From: Chara braunii
Taxonomy: Eukaryota; Streptophyta; Charophyceae; Charales; Characeae
Reading direction: 5' to 3'
DNA length: 32,201 bases
NCBI GenBank assembly: GCA_003427395.1
Contig: BFEA01000405.1
Coordinates: 114,898 to 147,098, forward strand
Below are positions 10,440 through 19,876 of the stretch, one piece after another (the first letter of the stretch is position 1; each line of letters opens with the position of its first letter). The notes below the pieces were generated by a model, which did not search any database, was not told the origin of the DNA, and saw only the letters and a list, made by a program, of their open reading frames with translations. Both the position numbers and the translations under genes were made by a program.

Positions 10440-10750
10440 CCGAACCCGGATTTGACCACTGCGGTAGGGGACCGGCTCACCCACAAGTTTTAGGCTAAGG
10501 GCGCTGGCTGCCCCGCCCAGATTTTTGAACGTAGGACCCGGTCTAACTACGATTTAAGGCTCTTTCGAACCTTACTAGATTGCAATCTCTGACTACGGTA
10601 GGGTTCCAGCTGACCCCTTTCAACCTCACAGGCAAGACCCCCTGAGTTTTAGCCTCAGCCGACTACGGAATTTGACACTCGCGTCGGGGACCTGCTGACC
10701 CCACCAGATTGCAACCTCCTGTGGTAAGGCTCTGGCTGGCCCCGACAATC
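10440..10750. repeat. Degenerate repeats (GGTAGGG..C.GCTGACCCC)
   Basis: Several diverged units. The clearest pair is AGATTGCAATCTC with GGTAGGG and CAGCTGACCCC near 10577-10617, and AGATTGCAACCTC with GTAAGGCTCTGGCTGGCCCC near 10705-10745. Confidence 0.55.
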
Positions 10751-11070
10751 AATGGATTTTCAGGTTAGAGAAGAAGATCCCAGGCACAGACGATCAGGCA
10801 AGCACATCATAACCCACAAGCAGACTGACCATGCCCCAAATAACAGGACAAATATTTATCAAGAGACGTCCCTTTAGTTTCAAGAGGCACTGAACAACAA
10901 CATGATAACCAGCACCAAGCCCCTGCAGGAGACCCCCCTGTCAGCCTCAAGAAGAATACTTAGTGCTGGCCCTAGAGAGGTCCCTTCCCTCAGCTGGGAA
11001 TTTCTTTTCCATGAGACGTTCCGTCAGTCCCAAAGAAATACTGAAATGTTGATCTAAGAGAGGTCTCTTC

Positions 11071-11260
11071 CCTCATCTGAGTGAAGACAGACAACTTAGT
11101 TAAGAAACACGAAGTCTCTTTACTGACAACTCTCAGTCAGATAAGGCTGGACTTCTTTATCTCTGTCCTCATCTGAATTTTCTTGGATGGACAACTTAGT
11201 CAGAGACACGAGGTTCTTCTGCTGAAAACTCTCAATAAGACAGAACTGAACTTCTTTATG
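11071..11260. repeat. Two tandem units of about 95 bp
   Basis: 11071-11162 and 11167-11259 share CCTCATCTGA, GACAACTTAGT, ACACGA, AACTCTCA and GAACTTCTTTAT-like strings in the same order. Confidence 0.75.
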
Positions 11261-11734
11261 CCCAACATACTTTTCTCTTTATCATAATAATAATACTGAT
11301 TACATCTTCTGATTTGTCACTGCCATGAGTCCCTCTTATCTTTGACACTGCGTCAATACTTACGAAAACTGTATCTCACAGTTATTTCCCCACTCCCAGG
11401 GACTTGACACTCATGGATCGACGGTAGCCCTGCATCAAATATATAGTCTCATAAACTATTTTGTTTGCTGAAACGAAAAATTAATTGACATGCTGAAAAT
11501 TGAAATGTTGAATTGACCATGCAAAAACGATTTCAATCTGCTGAAAGTTTAGTCTTGCTGTCTCATTGTCTTACTGTACTTTTTCTGTTAGTTCTAAGGA
11601 GTTGTTCTCCTACTGGACGGTTGATCCTATTTTCCTCTCTTTGCGGTTATTGAATGGATCAAATCAGGTTCTCTGAAAATGAACTTACGAAGTCTCGATC
11701 CTAATACCATGTCATAAACCCTGGATCCATTCAT

Positions 11735-11986
11735 CTATGAAATCTCATAAACTTTGCCTTCTGCTTCTCTTGTGATTCTGTAAGGACCAAACCATCTGGG
11801 CTCCAACCGTTTAGTCCACTGAGTCTCAAGGGAACTATCGAACAAAAGGACAACATTACAAACTTTCAGTTTTTCTATTCTTATGTATATTTTCTTTTTC
11901 CACCTCTCTTGATGTGATAATCTGTTGGAAACCATTCTCTTTGCCGCATCCGGCAATGCTTGATCAACTTCTGATATTTGTCTCAT
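11735..11986 (-). pseudogene. Integrase C-terminal segment
   Basis: About 83 codons with VVLLFDSSLETQW followed by RWFGPYRI, the GPY/F module found near the end of Ty3/gypsy integrases, where it helps bind DNA. It is in the same frame as the integrase core upstream but is separated from it by TGA, TAA and TAG stops within about 90 bases (11990-12082). The core ends LWYD before the first stop, matching the usual position just before an LPI motif, which is still readable after the stop. It ends at 11735 with no further pol sequence. Confidence 0.8.
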
Positions 11987-12079
11987 TCTGATCTGGACGA
12001 GCTCTGAAATTGAATAGTTTCTCTAACTTTTTTGACTTGTTTATGTCTTGACTACGTTCTTAATAGGCAAAGTAACATA

Positions 12080-13117
12080 TCAGTCATACCACAGGGTAAA
12101 TGGAGCATAACCGGTAGTTCTTTTGACAGTAATATTGTCAGCGTAGACCGCAGCTCTCAATACCATTGACCAACTACTGAGATTTCCTTCACACCACTTG
12201 CCCAATGAATCTTTCAAGGTTCTGTGACCTCTTTCTACAGGTGCATTTGCTTGAGGATGATAGGTAGTCACATATCTAATTCTAACGTCCAATCTGAGAG
12301 TGGTTCTTCTTACAATTTCATTTTTGAATTCTGACCTTTTATCTGAGACAAAATCTCTGATAAAAGGATATCTGAGATAAATTTTCTCTATCCAATCAGC
12401 CACCTGTTCGGCTGTCTTCCTTCTCAGAGTTTTTGCCTCAACATATCCAGAGAAATTATCTCTCATGTTCAATATATATCTCATCCCGCCCTTGCCTAAT
12501 GGCATGGTGATGAGATGTAAATGAACTTTGCTGCCTGACTCTACCAAAATAGTGGGAAATAAAGGTTCAATCATTCTTGTGGTAGACCTCTTCTGACATA
12601 ACATACATGATTTACAAACTCTGAAAATCATGTCTCTCACGTCAGGCCAGAAGTAGAGTTTGACTGTCTTAGAGTAGGTTGCCTCAGCAGCTCTGTGGTC
12701 ATCTGCAATCCCCTCATGTAGAGCAGCAATGATTTCTAATTGTCTCTCTTTACCACAGACCACTCTTAGTGGAGGCAGTCCTCCCTTACCATCCACAAAG
12801 AGATGTCCTCTTTTTAATCTGAACTTCTTCCTTGAATTTTTACAATAATATTCTTTTAGCTGTTCCTTTTCCATCTTCTTACCAATCTCTTGATAACTTC
12901 CATCGTATTCTTCATAAGTGAAAAATATTTCTTCCACTTTCTTTTCACCTTCTTCTTCTTCTTTTGAGTCAGAGCTTTCCCCTATTTCATGAGCATCCAT
13001 TGTCGCTGCGTTAACTCTAGCGTACCAATCATTTGGCTCATCCTCTTCTTCTTTCCCAATGATCGACTCATAAACATAAGCATCAGGGATCTTTCCCCAG
13101 CTGTCTCTCTCTTCATA
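12080..13117 (-). pseudogene. Integrase core (zinc-binding and DDE domains)
   Basis: Integrase inserts the cDNA copy into host DNA. An open frame runs from after a TAG at 13118 down to a TGA at 12080. The HHCC zinc-binding module is visible as ALHEGIADDH with CKSCMLC. In the catalytic core, the second acidic residue is in FVSDKRSEF and the glutamate in NAPVERGH. The first position reads VHLHLITMP, where relatives usually have H-x-D, so a catalytic Asp appears to be His. The acidic N-terminal segment (repeated Glu near GESSDSKEEEEGEKK) links it to RNase H. The next upstream frame is shifted. It is inactive by the missing residue and by the downstream stops, unless those are errors. Confidence 0.85.
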
Positions 13118-13173
13118 CTATAAACTCCACTTATAGGAATTTTGTATCTCATAATCTTCATTATCCTTTTCAT

Positions 13174-14888
13174 TCAGAAAATATCAACATAGGCAAATTC
13201 TTCAATCGTTCCATTTACATATTTTTCTTCATATTTTCTCCTCTCAACCCGGCTTAGGCAATCCGCCATGTTCTTGTCAGTAGGAAACTTTTCCAGCTTA
13301 AAATCAAAGGTCCAGATGAAGGCAATCATCCTGCCGATTATTGGATCTACTTGCTGGTGCTTCTTTATGGCCTCAATCACAGCAGATGCATCAGTCCTCA
13401 AAATGAATCTCCTCTCTAGTACGTAGTGCCTGAAGCACCTAAGGCTGTGGATGATTGTCAGCAACTTTTTTTTGAATTGGGTATAACCTCTTTCTGTAGA
13501 GTTAAGAGTCCTGCTCTCAAATCTCAGAGGCCTCTCTTTCTCATTCTTATCTTTCTGAATGAGCACTCCACCCAGAGCAACTGGTCCTCCATCAGCCTCA
13601 ATAATAAAAGACATCCCTTCCTCATCATCATAAAAAGACATTCCTAGCACTACACCCCCATCTTTTAATTTCTCCTGCAAATTTTCTGCAGCGGCTTGTC
13701 TCTTTTCATTCCATATTAAATTAGCCCCTTGCCTTACCATCTCCCTCAGAGGCTCTGCAAGGGTAGCAAAATGAGGAATAAAAATCCTCCAAAATCCACA
13801 GACACCCAAGAAGCTTCTGACGTCTGTCACTCTCTTGAGTGGCAGAGACCAGTTTAAGATCTTGTCTATCTTTTTGGGGTCAGGACTCCTACCGTTGGCG
13901 AAACATCTGAAACCCAAGATGATTACTTCTGGTTGAAAGAGAAGGGACTTTGGTCCACTGGCAGTCATGTTGTATTTCTGAAGTCTCTCTATGACAATTT
14001 TTACTCCTTCAGCGTATTCCGAAACAAACTTTCTGACTCCACTCGCGACCAAAGTCTCATCCCTTACGAGGGGTCCTTTCACAGGATTGTCATCAATGTA
14101 GGGGCTGGTTACTTAAGGAGAAATGTCGTGCATGATTTGGATCATATCCCTTTGAACCACTACCACACCATTAGTCCAACCCTGAGGTACCACGCACATT
14201 TGAATGAACCCTCTGGCGTGTGCATAGCAGTCATTGGCCGACTAGTGGGATCAATGAGAAAATGATCATAGCCAGAGTATAAATCAACTAGGGAATAAAT
14301 GCATCGACCAACAAAAAATTCAGAGAGGAGATCAGCATAAGGAAGACTACCTGCATCACGTACCGTCAGAGAGTTGAGCTTCTAAAGATTCTGAATCCAT
14401 CTCAATCCGCCTTCCGGTTTCCAGAAGCAAAACCAGTGGTTAGCATACGGTCCATCAGCAGGTTCAACAACGTTAGATGCAATCTTCTTGTCAAGATATT
14501 TTACTACCTCCGCTTCTTCTTTCAGGGCATACTTGGTTGGCCTATCATTCCATGGAATATGATCAACCGTCCAAATCTTGGCCATTTTGATCATGTCCAC
14601 GTCCAACCGCCCTCTTTCTTCATCATTAAAGGAGAATGCACCAGAGAACTCCTGACACATTTTGAAGATATATTATTTCTTTTTAGGTAGGATAAACTGA
14701 TCCGAGCCTATCTTCATTGTGTCAAATCTCTCTTTGATGACTCTTTTTCCGAATTTTGCAGACTTTCTTAATGCTTTAATAATTTTCCTATTTTTTTTCA
14801 TTGCTTCATCATAATCCTTTTCTATTAGGACTGCCACTGAGTTTTTCTTCACTCCCTTGGGCTTGTATTTTCTTTTTGATCCAGTGAC
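13174..14888 (-). pseudogene. Reverse transcriptase and RNase H
   Basis: RT copies element RNA and RNase H removes the template. From 14888 downward the frame contains YKPK, an entry segment with HIPWNDRPTKY and NHWFCFWKPEGG, then VDLYSGYDH (motif A), VVPQGWTN (motif B) and YIDDNPVKGP (YxDD active site). RNase H follows with EADGGPVALGGVL and RTDASAV, and a CLSRV close to the usual end. Breaks: TAA at 14673, TAG at 14382 where relatives have Gln, a frameshift near 14205 and TAA at 14113. In RNase H the usual catalytic Glu in the E-K-E-L-L context reads KKKLL. The YxDD-PVKGP wording is typical of one Ty3 lineage seen in fungal and some algal genomes, from memory of the family. Confidence 0.9.
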
Positions 14889-15505
14889 TATTTTCCTAAA
14901 AATAGATGAGCCGATGCAAATTTTAATTTCATCTTCCCTCCTTTTGCCATCTCTAGAACTTTCTTAAATGCCTCAATTTGTCCGTCTTCATCCTTGAGAT
15001 TACCAAGGGCCTTTATCATTTTTGAAACTTGATTAATACCCACTGAATTTTTTTTTTTAACCTCTTGTTTGCCTTCTTCTCTCAGTATCATAATCATTTT
15101 AGTAGACTCTTCTTTTCTGATTGAATTAGCAGACAATCGATGCTTGAAATCATTCTTACTGCAGACCATAAAGGTCTGTTCCTCAGCTGTCTGAGGATCA
15201 TGTAGGCCGATCCAAGATGACCCTTCATGACCGAAAAATTGGACTGCCTCCATTGTATGCAAGAATGAAGTGTCCAAGATACAATCATGATCCAGTTCCG
15301 ACACTACAAAGCTCAGTAATTCGACTGACATGGTCCCAACACTGATAGGCAGATTGTCAATAAATCCTGCCACATAAAGTTTTCCTGCAATATTACTCAG
15401 TATGTTTTGTGCAGGTCTATCAATAGATAAATCACAAGCCTCCATCGTTTTTCGGGAAAGGAGTATCATCTCTGCCCCAGAGTTCAGTAGGGCTCGAATC
15501 TTCAC
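14888..15505 (-). pseudogene. Aspartic protease and linker
   Basis: The element protease matures the polyprotein. Right after the foldback insertion the frame reads IRALLNSGAEMILLSR, which matches the (A)L-[DN]-[ST]-G-A-E active-site loop, with Asn where the catalytic Asp is expected (codon AAC; GAC would be Asp). About 205 codons stay open. The later part is Lys/Glu-rich and leads toward RT through a frame change near 14890. Its N-terminal part lies on the far side of the insertion (before 16010). Confidence 0.75.
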
Positions 15506-15516
15506 TTAATAACAAT

Positions 15517-16010
15517 AGAAAAATTCCCACGAGAAATGAAAGTTGAAAAACATTCCATAAAAAAAAACTCCTTTATATTTATAAATTATTATTTCAATAT
15601 TCGTCAAATTCTACAATTTTCAATTCAATTTGATAAGTTCCCGTCTAAATATGGGTTAGCCCTTCCAACTACATCTATTTATTCAAGATGGAATGAAAGT
15701 CTGGACGAGTTTATGAAATGTTTTAATTACACTCCCATTTTACTACAACAAATATCTTCTAATTTAAATTGGATTAACCTATTTATGATTGGAAATCCTT
15801 ACTTAGAATGACAGTCCAGTTAAAATATTTCATGAACTCACCCAGACTTTTATTCCATCTCTAACATGCATTTCAAATAAGAAAGGATACCCCATTCTTA
15901 GATGAAAATTTTTAAAATTGGAATGACATTTTTTTAAATGGAATGAAAATTTAAAATTTAGAATGTAATTTTACTATAGAATGATTATTTAATTCTGGAA
16001 ATTTTTTTCT
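15517..16010 (-). mobile_element. AT-rich foldback element, copy 2, inserted in pol
   Basis: Inverted copy of 8757-9192. The ends read AGAAAAATTCC at 15517 and GGAAATTTTTTTCT at 15997-16010, imperfect terminal inverted repeats. The interior folds on itself as in copy 1. It splits the gypsy frame just upstream of the protease active site, so the insertion is younger than that copy of the retrotransposon. I found no clear target duplication: the flanks are TTAATAACAAT and GTAGTAATTAA. Confidence 0.8.
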
Positions 16011-16903
16011 GTAGTAATTAACCCAATGGTTGCGAACCTCATTTTGCAACCTGGCAGTGATCTGTTCACCTGACTGAAAAAAATTGATCCCAAGTAGTTA
16101 ACTTCTAATTTCTTCTTATCAATCAGTCTCTTTAGTTCTTCTCTCAGCTTGGGTGCTAGAGTCATTGCTTTCTTGAAGGACAATATTACTTTTGTCTCTT
16201 CCAACATTTTTGTAATTATGTCAGTAATCACTGTCTCATCTTCCAAATCACTCTTGAGAATAAATTTCCTCTTCCTTCCTTGTTCATTCTTCCTATGTGG
16301 AAGTTCTGGTTCTGGGTCATCAAGGATCTTAATCAGAGATTCCTCAACCTTCCTTCTTTTCTTTTCCTCTACCATTTGAGGCGTCAAGCGTGCTTGAAGG
16401 TTTGTCACTTCACCAAGCACGACACTAGGTTCCATGACGAATTCTGGACGTAGATTACCATCAAACGACATCATGTTGGCCAGAAGGTGAGCCGTTTCAT
16501 TAGAATGAGATTCTACTAATTCAGAAGGATTCTGAGAAGTAAAATTTCCTTCTAGTGGAGGCTACCTTGTAGAAGGCTCGTCAAACGCGTCCTCTATCAA
16601 TGTTAAGGATTGTAGAGACAGCTCAATCACGACGTGAGGACCACCTGTTTCCTGTACAAGCTCATTAGGCAACTCATCAATAAGAAAATGAACATTCACA
16701 TTAGGCTTTCTTTTCTTCTTCTTCTTCTTCATCTTTTCGTCATGTTTAAGAGCGAGAAGTCTCAAACCTCCTGGATGTCTGGGGTCCAACTTGTTCAATG
16801 AACTATCACAGACATGACCCATTGCATCATTTTTTGCCACCCCACTCCTTACATCCTCCTCAAGAGGCCTGCAATATGTGGTAGCGTGACCCCCTTCACA
16901 CAA
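16011..16903 (-). pseudogene. Gag C-terminal and protease-linker region
   Basis: One frame runs from the second half of the zinc knuckle (GGHATTYC near 16871-16890) through a Lys-rich segment to the foldback insertion, broken only by a TAG at 16562. The part just before the insertion has a Leu/Lys-rich helix (LREELKRLIDKKKLE) and then NYLGSIFFSQV with CKMRFATIG, the usual run-in to the protease. Function is inferred from position between gag and protease. Confidence 0.7.
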
Positions 16904-17835
16904 TAGTAGCAGACAAAACTCTTCTTAGGACGGTCATCATACTTCCTTCTTTCTCTGTTTCCTCTGTCATCATTCCCTCCATTCTTTCTGGATCTAGAGG
17001 AGTCTCATTTCTTACCATAACCCTCATCATCATCATTATCATCTTCCTCTTTAGTTTCAGTTTTCTTCTTCCCTCTGTCATCCACATCATGGTTAGCAGG
17101 CATTGCAGGCATAAAGTTAGCCATCACTCTCTGAATAATATTTCTAGCACTTAGATTGTTCCCTCTGTTCATACCATTTTCAGTCTCCCAGTCCTTGACC
17201 AATGTACTGATATGATCCAATGACAATTTCTTATGAGAAACTGTAGGTAGAGTTCTAACAATTGCGACCATTTCATCCAATGTGAGAGGATAGTGCTGAG
17301 CCTGATTGAGGACTGCTTGCCTTTCCGTGTCAGTAAAATTTGTCAAAAATACATGGAATCTTAGAGCTTCACCCAAATATGGAATTCTTCTTGCTGTTTG
17401 GATTAAGGTCTGAAGAAAAACATTAAAAGTGTCACACTTAGCTCTTCTGATGTTGGGTAAATCCTTAGTTGTAGTTGGAACTGGATCTTTCTCAAATTCC
17501 TTTTTCATTCTCTCTTTAACCTCTTCCCATGTAGTGACGCCTTCCATCACTTCCTGAACTGCCAATCTTGAGTCAGTATCACAGTATGATAGAAAGTGTT
17601 TAAGTCGTTGCTTGTCTGTCCAGCCGTAACTGAGCTCAAATAATTCATACTCGTCCAAGAAATCATTAACCTGAGGTCCTCTGAAACATGAAATCCTCTC
17701 ATCTGGCCTCTTTGCTGTTGCAATATCTCACACTCCTTTAATTGTATCGACTCTCTCGACCAGTTCCCATATAACTCCAACCAAGGTCTCTTCATAAGTC
17801 CCTGCAGAAGAACTTGGTCTCCCTCGTCCTGCCAT
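16871..17835 (-). pseudogene. Gag (capsid and zinc knuckle) of the gypsy element
   Basis: Gag forms the virus-like particle and binds element RNA. The ATG at 17835 gives MAGRGRPSSSAG, then a helical segment, the capsid-like motif CFRGPQVNDFLDEYE and WEEVKERMKKEF. After an acidic tail (EEDDNDDDEGYG) comes CYYC at about 16900-16911. The frame is broken by TGA at 17728 and TGA at 17005, while recognisable protein continues on both sides. The zinc knuckle CX2CX4HX4C is completed only after a one-base frame change at the run of five G (16890-16894 on the complement). The gene directly upstream (17908-18174) is on the same strand, 73 bases away across a long A-run. Confidence 0.85.
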
Positions 17836-17907
17836 CTTAACCGTAGACTTTCTAGGATACTTTTTTTTTTTTTTTTTTGTCACTTATACCCATTTTTTTC
17901 TTATTTT

Positions 17908-18174
17908 TCAGTCTCTCACTCTTCTTGCTAGAGATACAGGTTCGTTTCTCTCCTCTCTTGTCTGCTCTACCCCTTGAGAATTTTGCACATAGAGGGTATA
18001 TGCAATAATAGTCTGGGTAGTAATCAAAGACAATGCAATCCTTCTCAGTCTCCCAATATAATCCTCAATCAACTTTCTTTCATCATTTCTGTTCAATCTT
18101 CTATTATACCCCTTCACGGTACCCCGAATTATAAAGTATCGTGTTAGGTTTATAATCTTATAATCAAATTGCAT
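17908..18174 (-). CDS. Family 2 small protein, locus A, second member
   Basis: An 88-codon ORF with ATG at 18174, only three bases after the TAA of the preceding gene. The product is unknown. It aligns without gaps over most of its length with the preceding ORF (18178-18468) and with 29737-30006: GTV..YN.RLNRNDERKLI against GTL..SDRNLSTMDELEFL, then a helix, then SLITTQTIIAYTLYV against RVVTDQTEISYILKV. The C-terminus ends PVSLARRV, a tail shared with the preceding gene. The predicted fold is strand, helix, two strands; it is basic, with no signal peptide or clear membrane segment. It is the last small gene before gag (ATG at 17835), so it may be part of the retroelement transcript. Confidence 0.6.
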   Translation of the reverse strand: MQFDYKIINLTRYFIIRGTVKGYNRRLNRNDERKLIEDYIGRLRRIALSLITTQTIIAYTLYVQNSQGVEQTREERNEPVSLARRVRD

Positions 18175-18177
18175 TGC

Positions 18178-18468
18178 TTACAATCCACCGTTGATTCTTC
18201 TAGCAAGAGAAACTCGTTCTTTGGAAGAGTGATATGATATTCTCTAAACTGTTCCCGCTCTCACCACCTTTAATATATAGCTAATTTCAGTCTGATCAGT
18301 GACAACTCTCAGGGAAGAATCTCTCATATGATCTAGGAAAGGTTGCAGGAACTCAAGCTCGTCCATGGTAGAGAGATTTCTGTCAGAAATTCAAAGAGTT
18401 CCTTCTACCTTGACTATTATTCCTTCAAGTACAACCCGAAGCGTTAGTTGCTTAGCCAAACTGGGCAT
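18178..18468 (-). pseudogene. Family 2 small protein with in-frame TGA and TAG, locus A
   Basis: ATG at 18468 opens a frame starting MPSLAKQL. Codon 26 is TGA (18391-18393), preceded by VKVEGTL, and the frame continues with MDELEFLQPFLDHM and LRVVTDQTEISYILKV. These later parts match 29737-30006, which has the same TGA at the same codon. A second stop, TAG at 18244-18246, follows AGTV; beyond it the frame still ends VSLARRI before TAA at 18178, matching the tail of the next gene. The upstream neighbour ends 21 bases before it and the downstream ATG starts three bases after it. It could be a decayed gene or one that is read through; the conserved TGA argues for a second look. Confidence 0.6.
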
Positions 18469-18489
18469 CGTTGATCACTAGGACCGTCA

Positions 18490-19019
18490 TCAAAGGAGAT
18501 AAATCCCAGAAGACACTTGATCTGGGATCTCTAACTGATGCTCAAACTTATCCACGAGTAGGGACTTTATTATTACTGTAGAATCACTCTCTCTTGCTTT
18601 ACCAATGATGACAATAGCTTCTAGAAGAGACATCCAATCTCTTCTATCTTCAAAGCCATCAGTAGTTAAGAGGTTAGGAAGTCTCTCAAATTGTCTAACT
18701 TCTTTCCCCAGGTTACCTTTCTTTTCAATTTCTCTAGCCACTCTTTGGTTCTTATGAGACGTATATAAGCACTAGTTCGACATTTCAAATAATCATCTTC
18801 CTTTTCTAGGCAAGCTGACTCATAAATCCTTACGTCCAGACTGCCAGTATTCAAGAATTTGACCACTGGAATGTGAAGTATTATGGACCCTTTCATGCAA
18901 GTATCATATCTCAAGATTACAAAAGGATTATCATACCCGGTTACCTCATAAAGTTTGCCTTTCACGGTAGTGATCTTAATTACTGAGAGTATTCTTCTTG
19001 AGCTCTCTTCACTTTCCAT
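18490..19019 (-). pseudogene. Family 1 small protein with frameshift, locus A
   Basis: ATG at 19019 (MESEESSRR) lies inside the 3' end of the gene upstream (40-base overlap in another frame). Family 1 features: an N-terminal strand region (GKLYEVTGYDNPFVIL), the central LDVRIYES in the position of the family YD motif, a helix ending TKEWLEKLKRK, and after a frame change near 18710 the C-terminal NLLTTDGFEDRRDWMSLLEAI, which matches TDGRNWEPVISIA in the member at 30018-30428. The frame change is at an AAAAGAAAGG stretch. Function unknown. TGA at 18490 ends it. Confidence 0.55.
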
Positions 19020-19444
19020 ACAAAATCTATCATGGCAGACCAATTGTCTCTCAATGGATTGATATCGGGCAAGGGAGGAACTGAAAATCACTCAAAGTCA
19101 GTAAATCGAGTAGATCCAGTGAAACATTTATTTTCTCTCTCAAGTCTTTCTTTCTCTTTTAGCACAACCTCTTCAGCAAATCTCCAGCATCTCCCGTACA
19201 CTGCATCAGTACTTCTTTCCTTTGGGACACAAATTGTCACATCATACATGTCCAAGTCCATAAAATAAAATGTCAGTATGTATAATCGTTCCTGCTCCCA
19301 TCTACTCTCGACAATCTCATATCTGACAGCCTCATATGGGAACACATCTCTCTTACTTAGAGTGTTTAAGGATCTTAGAAGACACTCAACTTTCTCTTGA
19401 TTTGGGCCTGAACCTCTGCCAAACTTTGACCTTCTCTGTCTCAT
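18980..19444 (-). pseudogene. Family 1 small protein with in-frame TGA, locus A
   Basis: ATG at 19444 gives MRQRRSKFGRG. Family features in order: LLRSLNTLSKRDVFPYE, a hydrophobic strand LYILTFYFMDL, MYDVTICVP, then GRCWRFAEEVVLKEKERL. TGA at 19088-19090 follows TRFTDFE, yet the same frame continues with PPLPD, DNWSAMIDFVWKVKRAQEE to TAA at 18980. That tail matches the member at 28362-28823 (NEWSAVIDLV then KVKRAQDE). So the stop lies inside a conserved protein. No recognised domain; predicted alpha/beta, basic. The downstream gene starts within its tail. Confidence 0.65.
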
Positions 19445-19498
19445 TTCCTCTGCTTAAACCTCTTTAGTTTTCATGACCACCAGTTATTTTCTCTGACT

Positions 19499-19876
19499 TC
19501 AATACCATATTGATAATTGGTGGCCAATTAGCCCGTCACAGTAGTTGTCAGGAATAGGAGGGATCGAAACAATGTCATATGTCACTGATATTAAACCCCA
19601 TTCCACTTTCTTCTTCTGCTTGATTAGGTCTGTCTTCTCATCGTAAAGATACTGCATTGCAATTTTGCATAACAAGTTAAAGGCCTCACCATCATCACAA
19701 TCTCCCTTCTTGATATAAGGACGGATATCATAGATATCTCCCTCCCAGAAGCGAGCCAGTACTATGCTGATGACCGAATTGCCAGAACGATAAACCCAAC
19801 AATGTTCATACTGATAAGGGAATGTTTTTTTGGTAGTCACTTTCGAGAGTTCTTTCAATGCATCAGAAGTCAGCAT
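19499..19876 (-). CDS. Family 1 small protein, locus A
   Basis: A 125-codon ORF from ATG at 19876 (MLTSDALKELSKV) to TGA at 19499. Unbroken. Family features: TFPYQYEH, a strand ISIVLARF, IYDIRPYIKKG, a helix with YLYDEKTDL, and a C-terminal PPIPDNYCDGLIGHQLSI. KKVEWGLIS aligns with KEVA-stop-SIEI of the member at 29209-29721, so this copy shows a Trp where that one has TAG. The same six bases (AGTCAG) follow its stop and that of the 30018-30428 member. Function unknown. 55 bases separate it from the next gene; the roughly 1 kb upstream of it is non-coding. Confidence 0.65.
   Translation of the reverse strand: MLTSDALKELSKVTTKKTFPYQYEHCWVYRSGNSVISIVLARFWEGDIYDIRPYIKKGDCDDGEAFNLLCKIAMQYLYDEKTDLIKQKKKVEWGLISVTYDIVSIPPIPDNYCDGLIGHQLSIWY

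Larger units (their letters stand above)
9193..11700. other. Long non-coding stretch 3' of the gypsy pol
   Basis: This stretch lies downstream of integrase in the direction of transcription. No LTR pair could be matched here against the region beyond the upstream small genes. It holds several degenerate tandem repeats, listed separately. A plus-strand open frame at 9208-9524 starts with a hydrophilic segment (TWYERTPSPDMMEHF) and turns hydrophobic; I do not recognise it. The region may be the element's 3' non-coding part plus a degraded LTR. Confidence 0.5.
11735..17835 (-). mobile_element. Decayed Ty3/gypsy retrotransposon (gag-pol)
   Basis: Domain order on the minus strand is gag capsid, CCHC zinc knuckle, aspartic protease, reverse transcriptase, RNase H, integrase HHCC-DDE core, and C-terminal integrase segment with GPY. 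RT before integrase places it in Ty3/gypsy rather than Ty1/copia. The reading frame changes several times and carries in-frame stops; a foldback element interrupts it at 15517-16010. Flanking LTRs were not identified, so the true ends are open. Small ORFs of unknown function precede gag on the same strand from 17908 upward. Confidence 0.9.
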
